From Discostella pseudostelligera (taxonomy: Eukaryota > Bacillariophyta > Thalassiosirophyceae > Thalassiosirales > Thalassiosiraceae), in contig JALLBK010000982.1 in the NCBI GenBank assembly GCA_036940085.1, positions 1 through 21,794 of the forward strand: 21,794 nucleotides of DNA, given 5' to 3'. The first letter of the stretch is position 1. Every line of letters begins with the position of its first letter. Both the position numbers and the translations under genes were made by a program. Below, piece after piece: positions 9,212 to 17,948 of the stretch. The notes under the pieces were generated by a model that did no database searches, had not been told where the DNA came from, and was given only the letters and a program-made list of their open reading frames with translations.

Positions 9212-9616
9212 ATGTCCTCCTCCACCGCCCTACGTGCCCTCTCTGGCTACCGTCGTCTCTTCCGCGCCCGTCGTCAACTCTTCGCCGGCGACACTCACGC
9301 CCTCACCCAATCCAAACTTGCCATACGGTCGGAATTTGATAAACATCGTCATGTTACCGGACCGCCCGAACATATTGAATCTTTACTACAAATGATTGAT
9401 GATGCCGAAGATATGTTATTACATGGTATTGTTAGAGGAGAATATAATGCTGATCGGAATGTCGTTGAGGTGAAAATACGTCCAGAACAGGAGATACGGA
9501 TGGATAGTGAGACATTGACACATGTCGATCCAATTACGGCCGAAACGACAACGACGGCGACAACGCCAAAGATTGAAATTACAAAGAGTACAAGTCAGTC
9601 TAACCCAAGTACATAA
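9212..9616 (+). CDS. MZM1: LYR-type complex III assembly factor MZM1/LYRM7
   Basis: The 134-residue product opens MSSSTALRALSGYRRLFRAR, with YRR in the LYR-motif position and a downstream Phe, then RRQLFAGDTHALTQSKLAI, the helix EFDKHRHVTGPPEHIESLL, and DAEDMLLHGIVRGEYN. This order and spacing match Mzm1/LYRM7, the matrix chaperone that stabilises the Rieske Fe-S protein before its insertion into the bc1 complex. Length (human and yeast forms are about 100-125 residues) fits, with a Thr-rich C-terminal extension of about 35 residues. ATG at 9212 is chosen because it directly precedes the family region and no upstream in-frame ATG exists nearby. The Arg-rich, Ser-rich start could serve as a mitochondrial presequence. 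No intron is seen. LYRM proteins are similar to each other, so another LYRM member is the main alternative. Confidence 0.78.
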   Translation: MSSSTALRALSGYRRLFRARRQLFAGDTHALTQSKLAIRSEFDKHRHVTGPPEHIESLLQMIDDAEDMLLHGIVRGEYNADRNVVEVKIRPEQEIRMDSETLTHVDPITAETTTTATTPKIEITKSTSQSNPST

Positions 9617-10203
9617 TAATTCGTGCGACAGTGAGCGAGCGAGAGAGAACGGCGAAGAGCATTTGGGATATTGGGGTACAATTCACCAGATGGCGGACGC
9701 AACAATAGAGTGTGAGGAACCAGTTTAGGCACAACCTCGTCGGCATCATCTTTTCTCTCTCTAAAACCTTAGAGGCTTGGAGATCGTATTACCTTTACGC
9801 GACAAGATTGAGAAGTCATGCCAATTTTTAGGAGCTTTCCGTGCATGGAATCCAACTAGATAGTAGGTGCACCTCATATACACCAGCATGGCGAATTTCA
9901 ATCCGGACAGCTGAATTCTGAGTTAATAAGATAAGCAGCAATTTCGTTTTCCACCATGTGCCATGCTCTGTTCTCGCGGCTATGTCTTGGAACTATTGTC
10001 CATCTAAGCCACCGAAAGCAGAACATCGCGTCATGAAGCAAATATGTGGAAGGGTGGGGAAGAATCTTGTCCTCTTGGAGATCGATCGACAGTGGCACGA
10101 AGATAATATCTCCCGTAGAATTGCAATCGTACGATGCTCGACAGACTCCGCTCGACGCTCTCGAATGCATTAGTCGCTTGCAAAACTTAGCAGAGGGTCA
10201 ATT
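9617..10203. other. Intergenic, no gene seen
   Basis: This holds the 3' end of the MZM1 gene and spacer before the G-box array. Frames on both strands (for example 9898-10170 minus) have no recognisable motifs. No tRNA-like cloverleaf was found. Confidence 0.5.
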
Positions 10204-10338
10204 CCACGTGGCAAGGAGTGTCAATTGTCGCCAAATCTGTTACTCCAAGTGGCAGTTGGTTGAGACAAACCCGGGTACTGTTATATTCCACGTGGCAGAT
10301 TGGCTGAAAATATCGCCGAACCTATTACTCCACGTGGC
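10204..10338. promoter_or_regulatory. Four phased G-box elements in a ~42-bp tandem array
   Basis: CCACGTGGC occurs at 10204-10212, 10288-10296 and 10330-10338, with a one-base variant CCAAGTGGC at 10245-10253. Start-to-start distances are 41, 43 and 42 bp. The spacers are related too: TCGCCAAATCTGTTACTCCA before box 2 and TCGCCGAACCTATTACTCCA before box 4. The array ends about 170 bp before the ATG at 10509, where promoter elements are expected. The perfect palindrome CACGTG is the bHLH/bZIP G-box. Confidence 0.75.
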
Positions 10339-10508
10339 ATGAGGGTGAGTCAAAGTAGTGCACCGCGGGGCATCGCAAGCGAAAGGATGAGCCCGCCGCC
10401 TCGCCCACCATAATCATTATCATCGCATTCATTCATCGATTCATCGATCAACCGACTTCAGATCTCCAACTCCACCGACGAGGACAAATACAATATACAA
10501 GTAGAACG

Positions 10509-12007
10509 ATGGCCAGAAAAGTAAACGCAAGCAAGGCTGTTGCTGCTGAAACAAAGACCGCACCCGACGCCGACGTCGACGCTGAACCCGCACCTACCGG
10601 CGACGACTCTATGACCACCGATACGAATACTGCAGATGCAGAAAAGGAAGGTGACGATGCACTGCAGTCTACCACCTCTCCACTACCATCGGCAAAGAAA
10701 TCGGTAGCTACTGGTAGCTCATCCAAAAAGGTCAAGCACCAATTCCCTCCACCCTTTCCAGACTTAATCTATGGGTACCATGCCAACGACGTCCTCTCTG
10801 GCCGAGGTGCGACCATCAATGTCCACCCGGGGAACAAACAATTTCGTGATACTTGTGCCTCTCGCAAAGCAGAATTCGACTCGGCAAAAAATGTCCAAAA
10901 GCGTGAAATTGCACTTGAAATTGTTCACAGTGTTCTTGAGATGAATCCACCCGGACGGTTCCTTGAACGGGCAAATGACAGAGAGGATGACGATGCAGAG
11001 GCCTACTTTCGTGAAGTGGATGTGGACGAGGTGTTGACCGGGAGCAATGCCGAGTATTTCAATGAGAAGGGACTATCCCCGATGAAGAATAGAAAATTGA
11101 TGAAAGAGCTGGGTCCGTGGAGAGATATGGGGATGGAGAAAGCCATTCAGAAGGTGTGTGCGGTAATTCGGGATCACAAACGTCCTGATCGGATTGCATT
11201 GAAAGCAATGGGTATGTTGAAAGAGAAGAAGAAGGGGAACAAGATGACGAATGCCGACAATGTGAGTTCTAACTGCTGCTGATATGATGTTGTAGTTGCT
11301 GTGTATTTTCATTGGTTTGATAGCCAGTGGTTCCACCCTATGCTAGTGAAATATTCTCACGCAATTCTTCCGTGCAACTGTGCAATATTGTACCAGTCCG
11401 ATCCCCCTTCTCAGAATGTTGATATTGATGAAGCACAAGATACGAACTCAAAATCGAACAAGGATGTTGATGTTGATGCCACTACAGCCTCTGACATTGT
11501 CCCCACTGACAACGATGTCCTCCTCGGACGTGGCGCGTTCATCAATGACCACCCCGGCAATCGTCAATTCCGAACTCTTGCACTCGAACACAAGACGGAA
11601 TTTGATGGTGCTAATGCTGCAGACAAGCGCAACATCTCCACGAAAATTGTGGAACTGTTCAAAGGTATGACACAACCACCCCATCGTCTGAAAGATATTT
11701 TCCTATTTGATGCATCAACTAAGCAATTGTCCCCGTTTCTTATTGACTCATCTACCGCATCACAATAGATCGCAATCCTCCAGGAAGATTTTTGAAGAGA
11801 TCACCCAATGCGCTGCAAGAACCCATTCAATTGCCAGATGGAAAATATGAACTACCACCGAGGGGGTTGGAAGGTCCATGGGAGGTAGTTCCCGAGGAGC
11901 AAGCGCATGCGAAGGCATTGCAGGTATTGCGAGATTCGAAGACTAAGGCTGCAACATCATCTGGCGAGACAGCATCCGGTGAGACGAAAGATGAACTCAA
12001 GGTATAA
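10509..12007 (+). CDS. Tandem DUF6824 protein (3 exons), unknown function
   Basis: Exons are 10509-11261, 11415-11664 and 11769-12007. Intron 1 (11262-11414) has AAT|GTGAGT and TTCTCAG|AAT; intron 2 (11665-11768) has AAAG|GTATGA and AATAG|AT, restoring the GAT codon. The product is 413 residues. Copy 1 of the domain starts NDVLSGRGATINVHPGNKQF (residues 93-112) and runs through NPPGRFLERA and GPWRDMGMEKAIQKV to about 225. Copy 2 starts NDVLLGRGAFINDHPGNRQF (284-303) and continues with NPPGRFLKRS and GPWEVVPEEQAHAKAL. Both copies share the DVLxGRG signature of DUF6824, an expanded domain in diatoms whose role is unknown to me. The first 80 residues are acidic, Thr/Ala-rich and likely disordered; Lys-rich patches (KEKKKGNK, 237-244) could be nuclear signals. 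An AATAAA lies at 12026-12031. An alternative intron 1 acceptor at 11327 keeps the frame but adds a Cys-rich hydrophobic insert. Confidence 0.82.
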
Positions 12008-12310
12008 TTGATAGTTCCGTGCCTGAATAAATAGATGTCATTGAATACATTCAGAATTACCGATCACTACCAAGCACAGGTATGATGTGCAACTGATGCG
12101 GAAGAACAAATTCGTAGCCGATCTACTTCGTAAATAATTATATATTTTGTCAAACATTCTAAACACGCCATCCTACCAATAACATACCCAACAACACCCA
12201 AACCACAAGGATTCATCCTTTTTCGAGATTGTCAACAGCGCTCACCATCGATCATACAATCTAACCAACACTTCATCATGCCTCCTGCCCCATCTCCTCC
12301 CACGAAAGCT
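12008..12310. other. Convergent 3' intergenic region
   Basis: It separates the 3' ends of the DUF6824 gene (+) and the Mpv17 gene (-). AATAAA at 12026-12031 is a plausible polyadenylation signal for the former. Nothing else is recognisable. Confidence 0.5.
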
Positions 12311-12877
12311 TTACAACTCTTTCTTCTCTTCTTCAGCAGCACCCTCCACCTTCTTGTTACCCAAGAAACTCAAGAAAATATTGTATCCAATCTGGATGGA
12401 GTTGATGTACAACAATCTTTGCGACGGAGGGATGAAGGCAAAGTTTATCGTGTGCGCTGGCACCCATACCGCCCAACTACCCATAACCGCCGTCTTCAAA
12501 TCGGCCTGGAGCTTATTCTTATAATCTTCGAACGACTTACCCTCAACAACATTCAAATAACCAAAGAACATCAGTCCGAAGATGGGATTCCACATTGTTT
12601 GATCAATCAACACTTTGGTAGCGACAGTGGTGGGCTTGGTTCCGGGAAGCTTGGAATCGAGGAAGCCGTAGAAATAATGTCCGGTAGTTCCATGGATGAG
12701 AAATCCGAACGAACCAAGACGGATGGTGCGCATTGGATCGTAGGGTTTGCCATCGTCGTTGACAAAATTTTGCGCGAGGATGTCACCAATGGTGAAACCA
12801 GTGAGGGAGGTGAGCGCCTTGGTGAGGAGGGGTTGAGCCTCGAGTAATGCGTTGTATTTTGCCCAGATTCCGCTCAT
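12311..12877 (-). CDS. Mpv17/PMP22 family membrane protein
   Basis: The 188-residue, intronless product matches the family in length and motif order. It has an N-terminal WAKYNALLEAQPLLTKAL, then TGFTIGDILAQ (first hydrophobic span), LGSFGFLIHGTTGHYFYGFL with the family's GP/T-x-x-HxWY-like turn, DQTMWNPIFGLMFFGYL, and the C-terminal signature VWVPAHTINFAFIPPSQR followed by LLYINSIQIGYNIFLSFLGN. Four membrane spans are expected. Relatives (Mpv17, PMP22, yeast Sym1) sit in the mitochondrial inner membrane or peroxisome and are thought to form small-molecule channels; the location here cannot be decided from the sequence. The C-terminus is charged (EEEKKEL) and carries no PTS1 signal. It is convergent with the DUF6824 gene and divergent from the SET gene. 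Confidence 0.93.
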   Translation of the reverse strand: MSGIWAKYNALLEAQPLLTKALTSLTGFTIGDILAQNFVNDDGKPYDPMRTIRLGSFGFLIHGTTGHYFYGFLDSKLPGTKPTTVATKVLIDQTMWNPIFGLMFFGYLNVVEGKSFEDYKNKLQADLKTAVMGSWAVWVPAHTINFAFIPPSQRLLYINSIQIGYNIFLSFLGNKKVEGAAEEEKKEL

Positions 12878-13633
12878 GTTTGAAGTTATAATTTCTGGAT
12901 ATCTTATGCAGCGATTGTGGTAAATGATTAAGTTAGGAGCATATTAGATGCGATCAAAAATGAAAAATAGAGCGGCGCATAGTACGTTGCATCTCTACCG
13001 TCATAGCTATGCTCGACACTCGACGCCAGCCTATCGAAATGAAGGCGTCAAGCCACCAACTCCAATCACCGGATACCATTATTCACATTCGTCCCCAGCA
13101 AATACAAATGGACAAACGACTCACGAAAAATATTGACGGTGCAAGCAAAAAATAATGAAAAGGCCAGGCAGAAGAGTATGTATCTAATGCTATGGCATGG
13201 CTTTGGCACGGGGCTGGCAGCCGGCAGCTTTTGACTTTGATGGTGGTGGTGACGCGATGTTGTGTCTTCGACATTTTGCTTGGCATCGCGCTGCATGCTC
13301 GTCATGTTGTGATGTGTCAATCAACTTCAACGATTTGTACTTGTTCCACCATGCCTCTTCACCGTAGGATCTTTCCCACACCCAGCATCCCACGGACAGA
13401 CTCTTGCTGACGTCACACTCACCCACCGCCGGACCCCGCCCACGCACCAACCTGCCTCAACCTGCACCAACCTGCACCGACCATGACCCATGATGACCAT
13501 GAGATTGCCAACCGTCATCTCTCGTAGTACGAGTATTGTTGAAATAGGAAACAGGAGCATGATATGAAATCTCAACGCCCATAGCAACATCAGCCAGACG
13601 CATCTTTCTCTGTACCAAAAAATCGACGTCGAG
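12878..13633. promoter_or_regulatory. Divergent promoter region, Mpv17 / SET gene
   Basis: A perfect palindromic CRE, TGACGTCA, lies at 13408-13415, 219 bp before the SET gene ATG. A decaying 10-bp tandem repeat (CCTGCACCAA-type units) runs from about 13441 to 13490. No gene is supported inside this stretch; open frames overlap each other on both strands and lack motifs. Confidence 0.45.
13441..13490. repeat. Short tandem repeat, period 10 bp
   Basis: Successive 10-base units from 13451 read CCTGCCTCAA, CCTGCACCAA, CCTGCACCGA and CCATGACCCA, so the repeat decays to the right. It lies about 150-190 bp before the SET gene start. Confidence 0.6.
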
Positions 13634-14788
13634 ATGCGAAAGCAAAAGGCCTCCCGATGCATTCGATGCATATGTCATTGTTTACTGTCGCAATTGTTTC
13701 TCGCATCACTTCCTTCATGTGCTCTCGCTTCGGCTTCGGACATCATTGACGTCGATGAAAGCGACATGATGCTATTGAATCAACCACTTGCACAACATTA
13801 CTTCAACCATGAGATTGACTTTCTTGCTCAACAGTCTATGCTGTTGGGAAATTTTCACAGTAGTAGTACCGACAATGCGACGTCGAGCAGCAACATCGAT
13901 GAGGAGATACGTCGGCTGAATTTCCTAGCAACATCTCTTCGCATGGAATTGGATTACATGCGTAGACTGATGAAAATGATGGACAACCCTGACGAAACAA
14001 TGTATTCTCACGTAGACGAATCGGCGGCTTCACAATCATGCATTGATACAAAATCGGAAAGTAGCAGCAACAAAAACAAATCATGGAGAGAAATTCTCGC
14101 GAGAATGGTATCGAATACAATACGGAAGGCGACTTGGCCAAGTTGGGTCGAAGCTCTCCCCTCCGAAATGAAAAGTGCTAGCCCAATACAAGAACAAAAG
14201 CATGTTGTCATTGATTACGACTGGGCAGCAGCCAATGGCTTCGGCCGGATGTATAGAAGTTTTAATTGCCACAATCATGCACGCGACCAGGAGAAACCAT
14301 TGTACACTACCGAAATGTGGCGCAAATTATGGGATATTTTTCGAAAATCAACGTTGTTCCCTTTTCCAATACCAGACGCCAATGAAAGTGGACCATACTA
14401 CGTAGCCCACTCGGTTGGAAAGGGAAGAGGCAATTTTGCATCGCGAAATATTACAAAGGGCTCTCTGGTACATTCTGGACATCCCAACACGGCATTCTTT
14501 TTAGATGCAAAATCATGGTTTCGGTTTGTAGTAGGACTCCCGAAGCCGATGGCATGCGATGTCATGGAGTGGGCATGGCAACAAGATTTAACGAATAGTG
14601 GAAATGTGGTGTTGTGCTTGAACATGGATAAGGCTGTATTCTTCAACGATGGTGACGAAAAAAACAATATGGAAATGAAAGAGACGACATCACTGGATTT
14701 CTATGTGTCTAGAGACGTTGAAGTAGGAGAGGAGTTGTATTATGATTATGGACACTTTGAATTCGACACTAATGAGATGAACTTGTGA
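13634..14788 (+). CDS. SET-domain protein with signal peptide
   Basis: The intronless product is 384 residues. Residues 1-35 form a signal-peptide-like start: basic MRKQK, then LLSQLFLASLPSCALA ending in ASA. There is no Phe after the cleavage site, so the diatom plastid ASAFAP signal is not met. A helical middle (88-118) could form a coiled coil. The SET region lies at about 255-373: HSVGKGRGNFASRNITKGS (GxG-type N-terminal motif and strand), FFNDGDEKNN at the position of the usual NHxxxPN motif, and VGEELYYDYG near the end, matching GEELxxDY. SET domains methylate lysines; diatoms have many such proteins of unknown substrate. The replacement of the core NH by ND, and a likely ER route, make histone methylation doubtful. 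The acceptor protein is unknown. Confidence 0.75.
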   Translation: MRKQKASRCIRCICHCLLSQLFLASLPSCALASASDIIDVDESDMMLLNQPLAQHYFNHEIDFLAQQSMLLGNFHSSSTDNATSSSNIDEEIRRLNFLATSLRMELDYMRRLMKMMDNPDETMYSHVDESAASQSCIDTKSESSSNKNKSWREILARMVSNTIRKATWPSWVEALPSEMKSASPIQEQKHVVIDYDWAAANGFGRMYRSFNCHNHARDQEKPLYTTEMWRKLWDIFRKSTLFPFPIPDANESGPYYVAHSVGKGRGNFASRNITKGSLVHSGHPNTAFFLDAKSWFRFVVGLPKPMACDVMEWAWQQDLTNSGNVVLCLNMDKAVFFNDGDEKNNMEMKETTSLDFYVSRDVEVGEELYYDYGHFEFDTNEMNL

Positions 14789-15194
14789 TCTGTGACCAAT
14801 CATCTCATATAATTCAGTTAATTAGAGTAGAATATGAATGCTTGCTGTTATGAGAGATTCAATTTTGATGAACTGGAATATTATTGCCTTCAAGCATGAT
14901 GAGGATGGGTCGATCATTGTGGCGGCCTTCATTCACCAAATTGCGCGACTTCAATCCACCACGTACGGAAATCCTCATTTGGCGATATTTTGTACATCAA
15001 GCGGACATAGGAATTCGCCAACTTGAGGTTATCTGGATTGCAGCTGCTACAAGATGCAATATGTCCGCCGCGGCATGCGGCTGTTGAAGGTATATATCGT
15101 AGCAAAGGCAATGCATCGGAACATTCTTACTTTCATTACAATGCTTGACGATGATGTTGTCACATCATGACAATGACATGATACTGTGCCCGAT
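14789..15194. other. Intergenic between co-directional genes
   Basis: It contains the 3' end of the SET gene and the upstream region of the SANT-like gene. I see no gene, RNA or notable motif apart from GCCGCGGCATGCGGC near 15066, a GC-rich imperfect palindrome. Confidence 0.45.
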
Positions 15195-16412
15195 ATGACA
15201 GAACAAAAACCCACCCCACTGGGTAGCGAAAGCCAAATCCTCGAGGACCAGCGATTCTCTTCACATGCACCATCCAGCGCAAGCAGACATTCCATCCGCC
15301 GAGGGAAGTGGACGGCCGAGGAAGAAGCTTATGCTCTCGCGGCCATACGCGATTTCAATTCTGGTTATCTCGATGCTCCGCCGGGAACTACTCTGCGGGC
15401 TTACTTATCAGAAAATTTGCAATGCGATCCAATGAGAATAACGAAAAAGTTCACCGGTGATGCTAGCATAGGGAAGAAGGTATGGTACCAAATTCTTTGA
15501 CACCGTCGAATCGTCGAAGTATTGTCCCCGATGCGTTTTGCTCATCCTAAGTTCATTGTTGACCACGACTAAATCGAACAGGTGTTTCGTCCAGTGGCGA
15601 GCGATGATGATCAAACTTTGAATGAAATTATGGAGTCTCGGGTGAGTACCAATTTTCTACATCTTACTATTCTGATAAGTATTCATATCGACTCTAATCA
15701 TCTGCTATGAAATCCGTTTGCTCAACCGCTCTAGATAAAGCTTTCGGCATTGCATCAGGAGTGGAAGTTGCGATTACAATCTCACGAGCAGGAGATGACA
15801 AGGAAATCATTGGTAGATGTGGCTGTTTCAGAAGCTTCGTCGTTGAATGTCAGTGCAAATCTGCACCATGAATCGAGTTCACCGGAAACAGACACTAGAT
15901 GGGCAGGAAAATCAAACACTCAAATTGCTACAACGAATAATGACATGATGAAAACAGCAACATGGTTAAAGCGGGCAGAAGATATCTTGTCTCAGGAGAT
16001 CGATACAAATCAGGATCAGAATGAAATAGAAGAAGAAATGATGGTTATTTCAAGTTTAGTCAGCGATGCACCAGAGGTAGTGACAATATCGAAACGATTA
16101 CCACAGCTACTTCACACTTCGAACACCATCGGTGGAGCAGGTTCACAAATTTCCCAAGGCAGCGATTCCGAACGTAATGCCGTAAATTGGAATGAGAGCG
16201 GTTTGAAAGGAGACGCAGTCGACGATTCACCAACATATCCAATGAAACTCTTAGCATCCCTCTCGTCTCAGGCGACGCCAGCACCGATAATTGATGCCAA
16301 TTGTACCACGACTTCTTTTCCCACATCCAACAACACAACAACAGTAGCTACCGAAGACGCTGAGGATTTTGTCAATTTCTTGCAAAGTGTTGTGCATGTA
16401 AAGAAGTCATGA
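15195..16412 (+). CDS. Stramenopile SANT/Myb-like protein (3 exons)
   Basis: Exons are 15195-15479, 15582-15641 and 15735-16412. The introns are 102 bp (AAG|GTATGG to AACAG) and 93 bp (CGG|GTGAGT to CTCTAG), both phase 0. The product is 340 residues. A SANT/Myb-like domain lies at about 36-99: RRGKWTAEEEAYALAAIRDF, then GYLDAPPGTTLRAYLSENL, CDPMRITKKFTGDASIGKK, and VFRP after the splice. The exact GKWTxEEE ... LxCDPMRIxKKFxG ... IGKxVF layout is one I know from diatoms and oomycetes. A charged helix (LSALHQEWKLRLQSHEQEM) follows, then a Ser/Thr/Asn-rich tail. The domain predicts DNA or chromatin binding in the nucleus, but no member has a function I can name. ATG at 15195 precedes the domain by 35 residues; a nearby upstream in-frame codon is GTG. 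Confidence 0.78.
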
Positions 16413-16837
16413 TTGAAACTACTCGATGCAACGACGGTGGTGAACTCGATGCAACGACGGTGATGAATGCATGATTTGTCGTCCATATATTTCCTCCTCG
16501 AGTCGGATAGTAGAATGTTGCATGCGGAAAATGAAATACGAATGTGCACAATGCATGCAAAAATCATTCCGACGGTGGCGGCAACAATGCCTTCAACCTC
16601 TCCAACGATTCCGATGCCAACGTTGCCAACTCCCACATATTTTTATCCTGCAGACATGATTTGAAGATGGCCATTTTCACCACACAATGTTTCCCGGCTG
16701 CACTTTCGATTTTACGAACCTTGTGGTGAAAGTCAAAGCAAACAAACCCAAAACGACAAGGACGAGGAAGGCGTGAGCGTATGAGATGTGAGGAGATTGT
16801 GCGATGGGTAAATAACGAATATTAGCGCCCTGTACAA
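16413..16837. other. Convergent intergenic region with tandem repeat
   Basis: It lies between the SANT-like gene (+) and the basic-protein gene (-). A perfect-but-one 23-bp tandem repeat is at 16421-16466. Nothing else is recognisable. Confidence 0.5.
16421..16466. repeat. Tandem duplication, 23 bp x 2
   Basis: Units at 16421-16443 and 16444-16466 share ACTCGATGCAACGACGGTG and differ at a single base (GTGA versus ATGA). The repeat starts 9 bp after the SANT gene stop codon, so it lies in its 3' UTR. Confidence 0.85.
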
Positions 16838-17449
16838 TCAAGATTTCTTTCTCACCCTAGTCGCAAGAGCTTTCTCAGACATACTGCGCACTCTCATGAG
16901 GCAGTGTTCGTACGAAGCAGTGGGATTCTGTTTTGCAGCCAGCTGGAATCCAGCCATTGCCACCTCGTTGGCGGCACGTTGTCGTGCCTCACGACATTCC
17001 GCTACAAGTGCTGCACGTCGTTCCTTTGTTGTTAGCGTCTTGTCATTCCTCCAGTTATCTATTCCCTCCTCCCCCAACGCTGGTTGATTCGCCAATCGTC
17101 GTGATTTTCGGCTTCCCTCCCTTGGCGGCGATGCCACCTTGGGCTTTCGCGGCCTTTTCTTTCCCTTCTTTAGCCCATCATCGTCAATGTTATATTCTCC
17201 ATCTTCATCATCTCGTTTTCGTACTAGTACCTCGTCGTGTGGCTGACGACATCGACCCCAAGCTACATCATTTGACATGCGTTCCTCCTCTCGACCAATG
17301 AGACCAAGCTGTCGAAGCCGCGCATTGTTCCGCTCGATATTTCGTGCTCGCCCTTGCTCATAGTCGGAGAGGAGTGGTTTAGGTTGTAAAGAATCGTCAC
17401 CTACGGCGGCGGCGGCGGCGGCGGCGGTTGATGTGGTGTTTGATGCCAT
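16838..17449 (-). CDS. Small basic, probably nuclear protein
   Basis: The product is 203 residues, starting MASNTTSTA then an eight-alanine run coded by a CGG/GCC repeat. The frame is open 124 codons further upstream, but that part overlaps promoter-like sequence and looks like translated intergenic DNA, so ATG at 17449 is preferred. Visible parts are the helix DYEQGRARNIERNNARLRQL (30-49) followed by GLIG, an acidic patch (79-91), a strong nuclear-localisation-like KKGKKRPRKPK (94-104), SRKSRRLANQP (113-123), and a C-terminal amphipathic, Arg/Ala-rich helix ending RVRKKS. The YExxRxxNIxRNxxxLxxLGL helix plus a basic RxSRRL patch is seen in some chromatin-associated plant and algal proteins, but I do not recognise a named family. 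An E2F-like box lies 104 bp upstream. No intron. Confidence 0.62.
   Translation of the reverse strand: MASNTTSTAAAAAAAVGDDSLQPKPLLSDYEQGRARNIERNNARLRQLGLIGREEERMSNDVAWGRCRQPHDEVLVRKRDDEDGEYNIDDDGLKKGKKRPRKPKVASPPREGSRKSRRLANQPALGEEGIDNWRNDKTLTTKERRAALVAECREARQRAANEVAMAGFQLAAKQNPTASYEHCLMRVRSMSEKALATRVRKKS
17404..17427. repeat. CGG trinucleotide repeat (8 units)
   Basis: Eight uninterrupted CGG units on the plus strand, read as alanine codons on the minus strand within the start of the basic-protein gene. Length variation here would change the alanine run without shifting the frame. Confidence 0.9.
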
Positions 17450-17948
17450 TGTGGCTAGTAGGAGGCGGCAATCATGGTGAGGTGAGTGGTTTGTTTGTTG
17501 AGTGTTGAGTTGAATGGTCGAGTGAGCGCGCGGCAAGCGAGCGCGAGCAATCTTTCCCGCCAAAACAATCCCAACTCTGGGCTTTGTATTTGGGGGTATT
17601 TTGGCTATGTACGGTACGTGCTGTGCAAGCTCCCAAGAGGGGTCCAGTTCTTGGAAAGGTCCACTTAGCGAAAGGCCCATCACGGGTCCATGGATAAAGT
17701 TCATTGTGGACCGCAATTGCTTATCAATGGAGCCAATGAGTAGGCTTTTGGGTGCTGGATGATGGAAACGATGAGGGAGGCAGGCAGCCGGCGTTGCTGA
17801 GCTGAGTTTTTGCCTTGGCAACAGATGATGTGATTACAAACTTCACAATATCCGCTAACCGCTACTCAATTGTATCAATAAGTTGCCGAAACCAGGCATC
17901 ATGGTAATATGACACTTCCTGAATAGTATTTATTTGAGTTATGAACTT
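17450..17948. promoter_or_regulatory. Upstream region of basic-protein gene, E2F-like site
   Basis: TTTCCCGCCAAAA at 17553-17565 matches the E2F consensus TTTSSCGC. It is preceded by GAGCAATC, which resembles GCGCAATC before the 9070 site. The start codon at 17449 is about 104 bp away. The remainder of the stretch, towards the protease pseudogene, shows nothing recognisable. Confidence 0.5.

Noticed and set aside
9898..10170. 90-codon minus-strand open frame
   Set aside because: No motif, no coding-like composition, and it lies in intergenic DNA beside the G-box array.
11328..11414. Alternative exon 2 start of the DUF6824 gene (acceptor at 11327)
   Set aside because: It keeps the frame but inserts a Cys-rich hydrophobic stretch between domains; the pyrimidine-rich CTTCTCAG acceptor at 11414 is stronger. 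Transcripts could overturn this.
17450..17821. 124 extra N-terminal codons for the basic protein
   Set aside because: They lie across promoter-like sequence with an E2F box, have mixed composition and no motif; ATG at 17449 is preferred.
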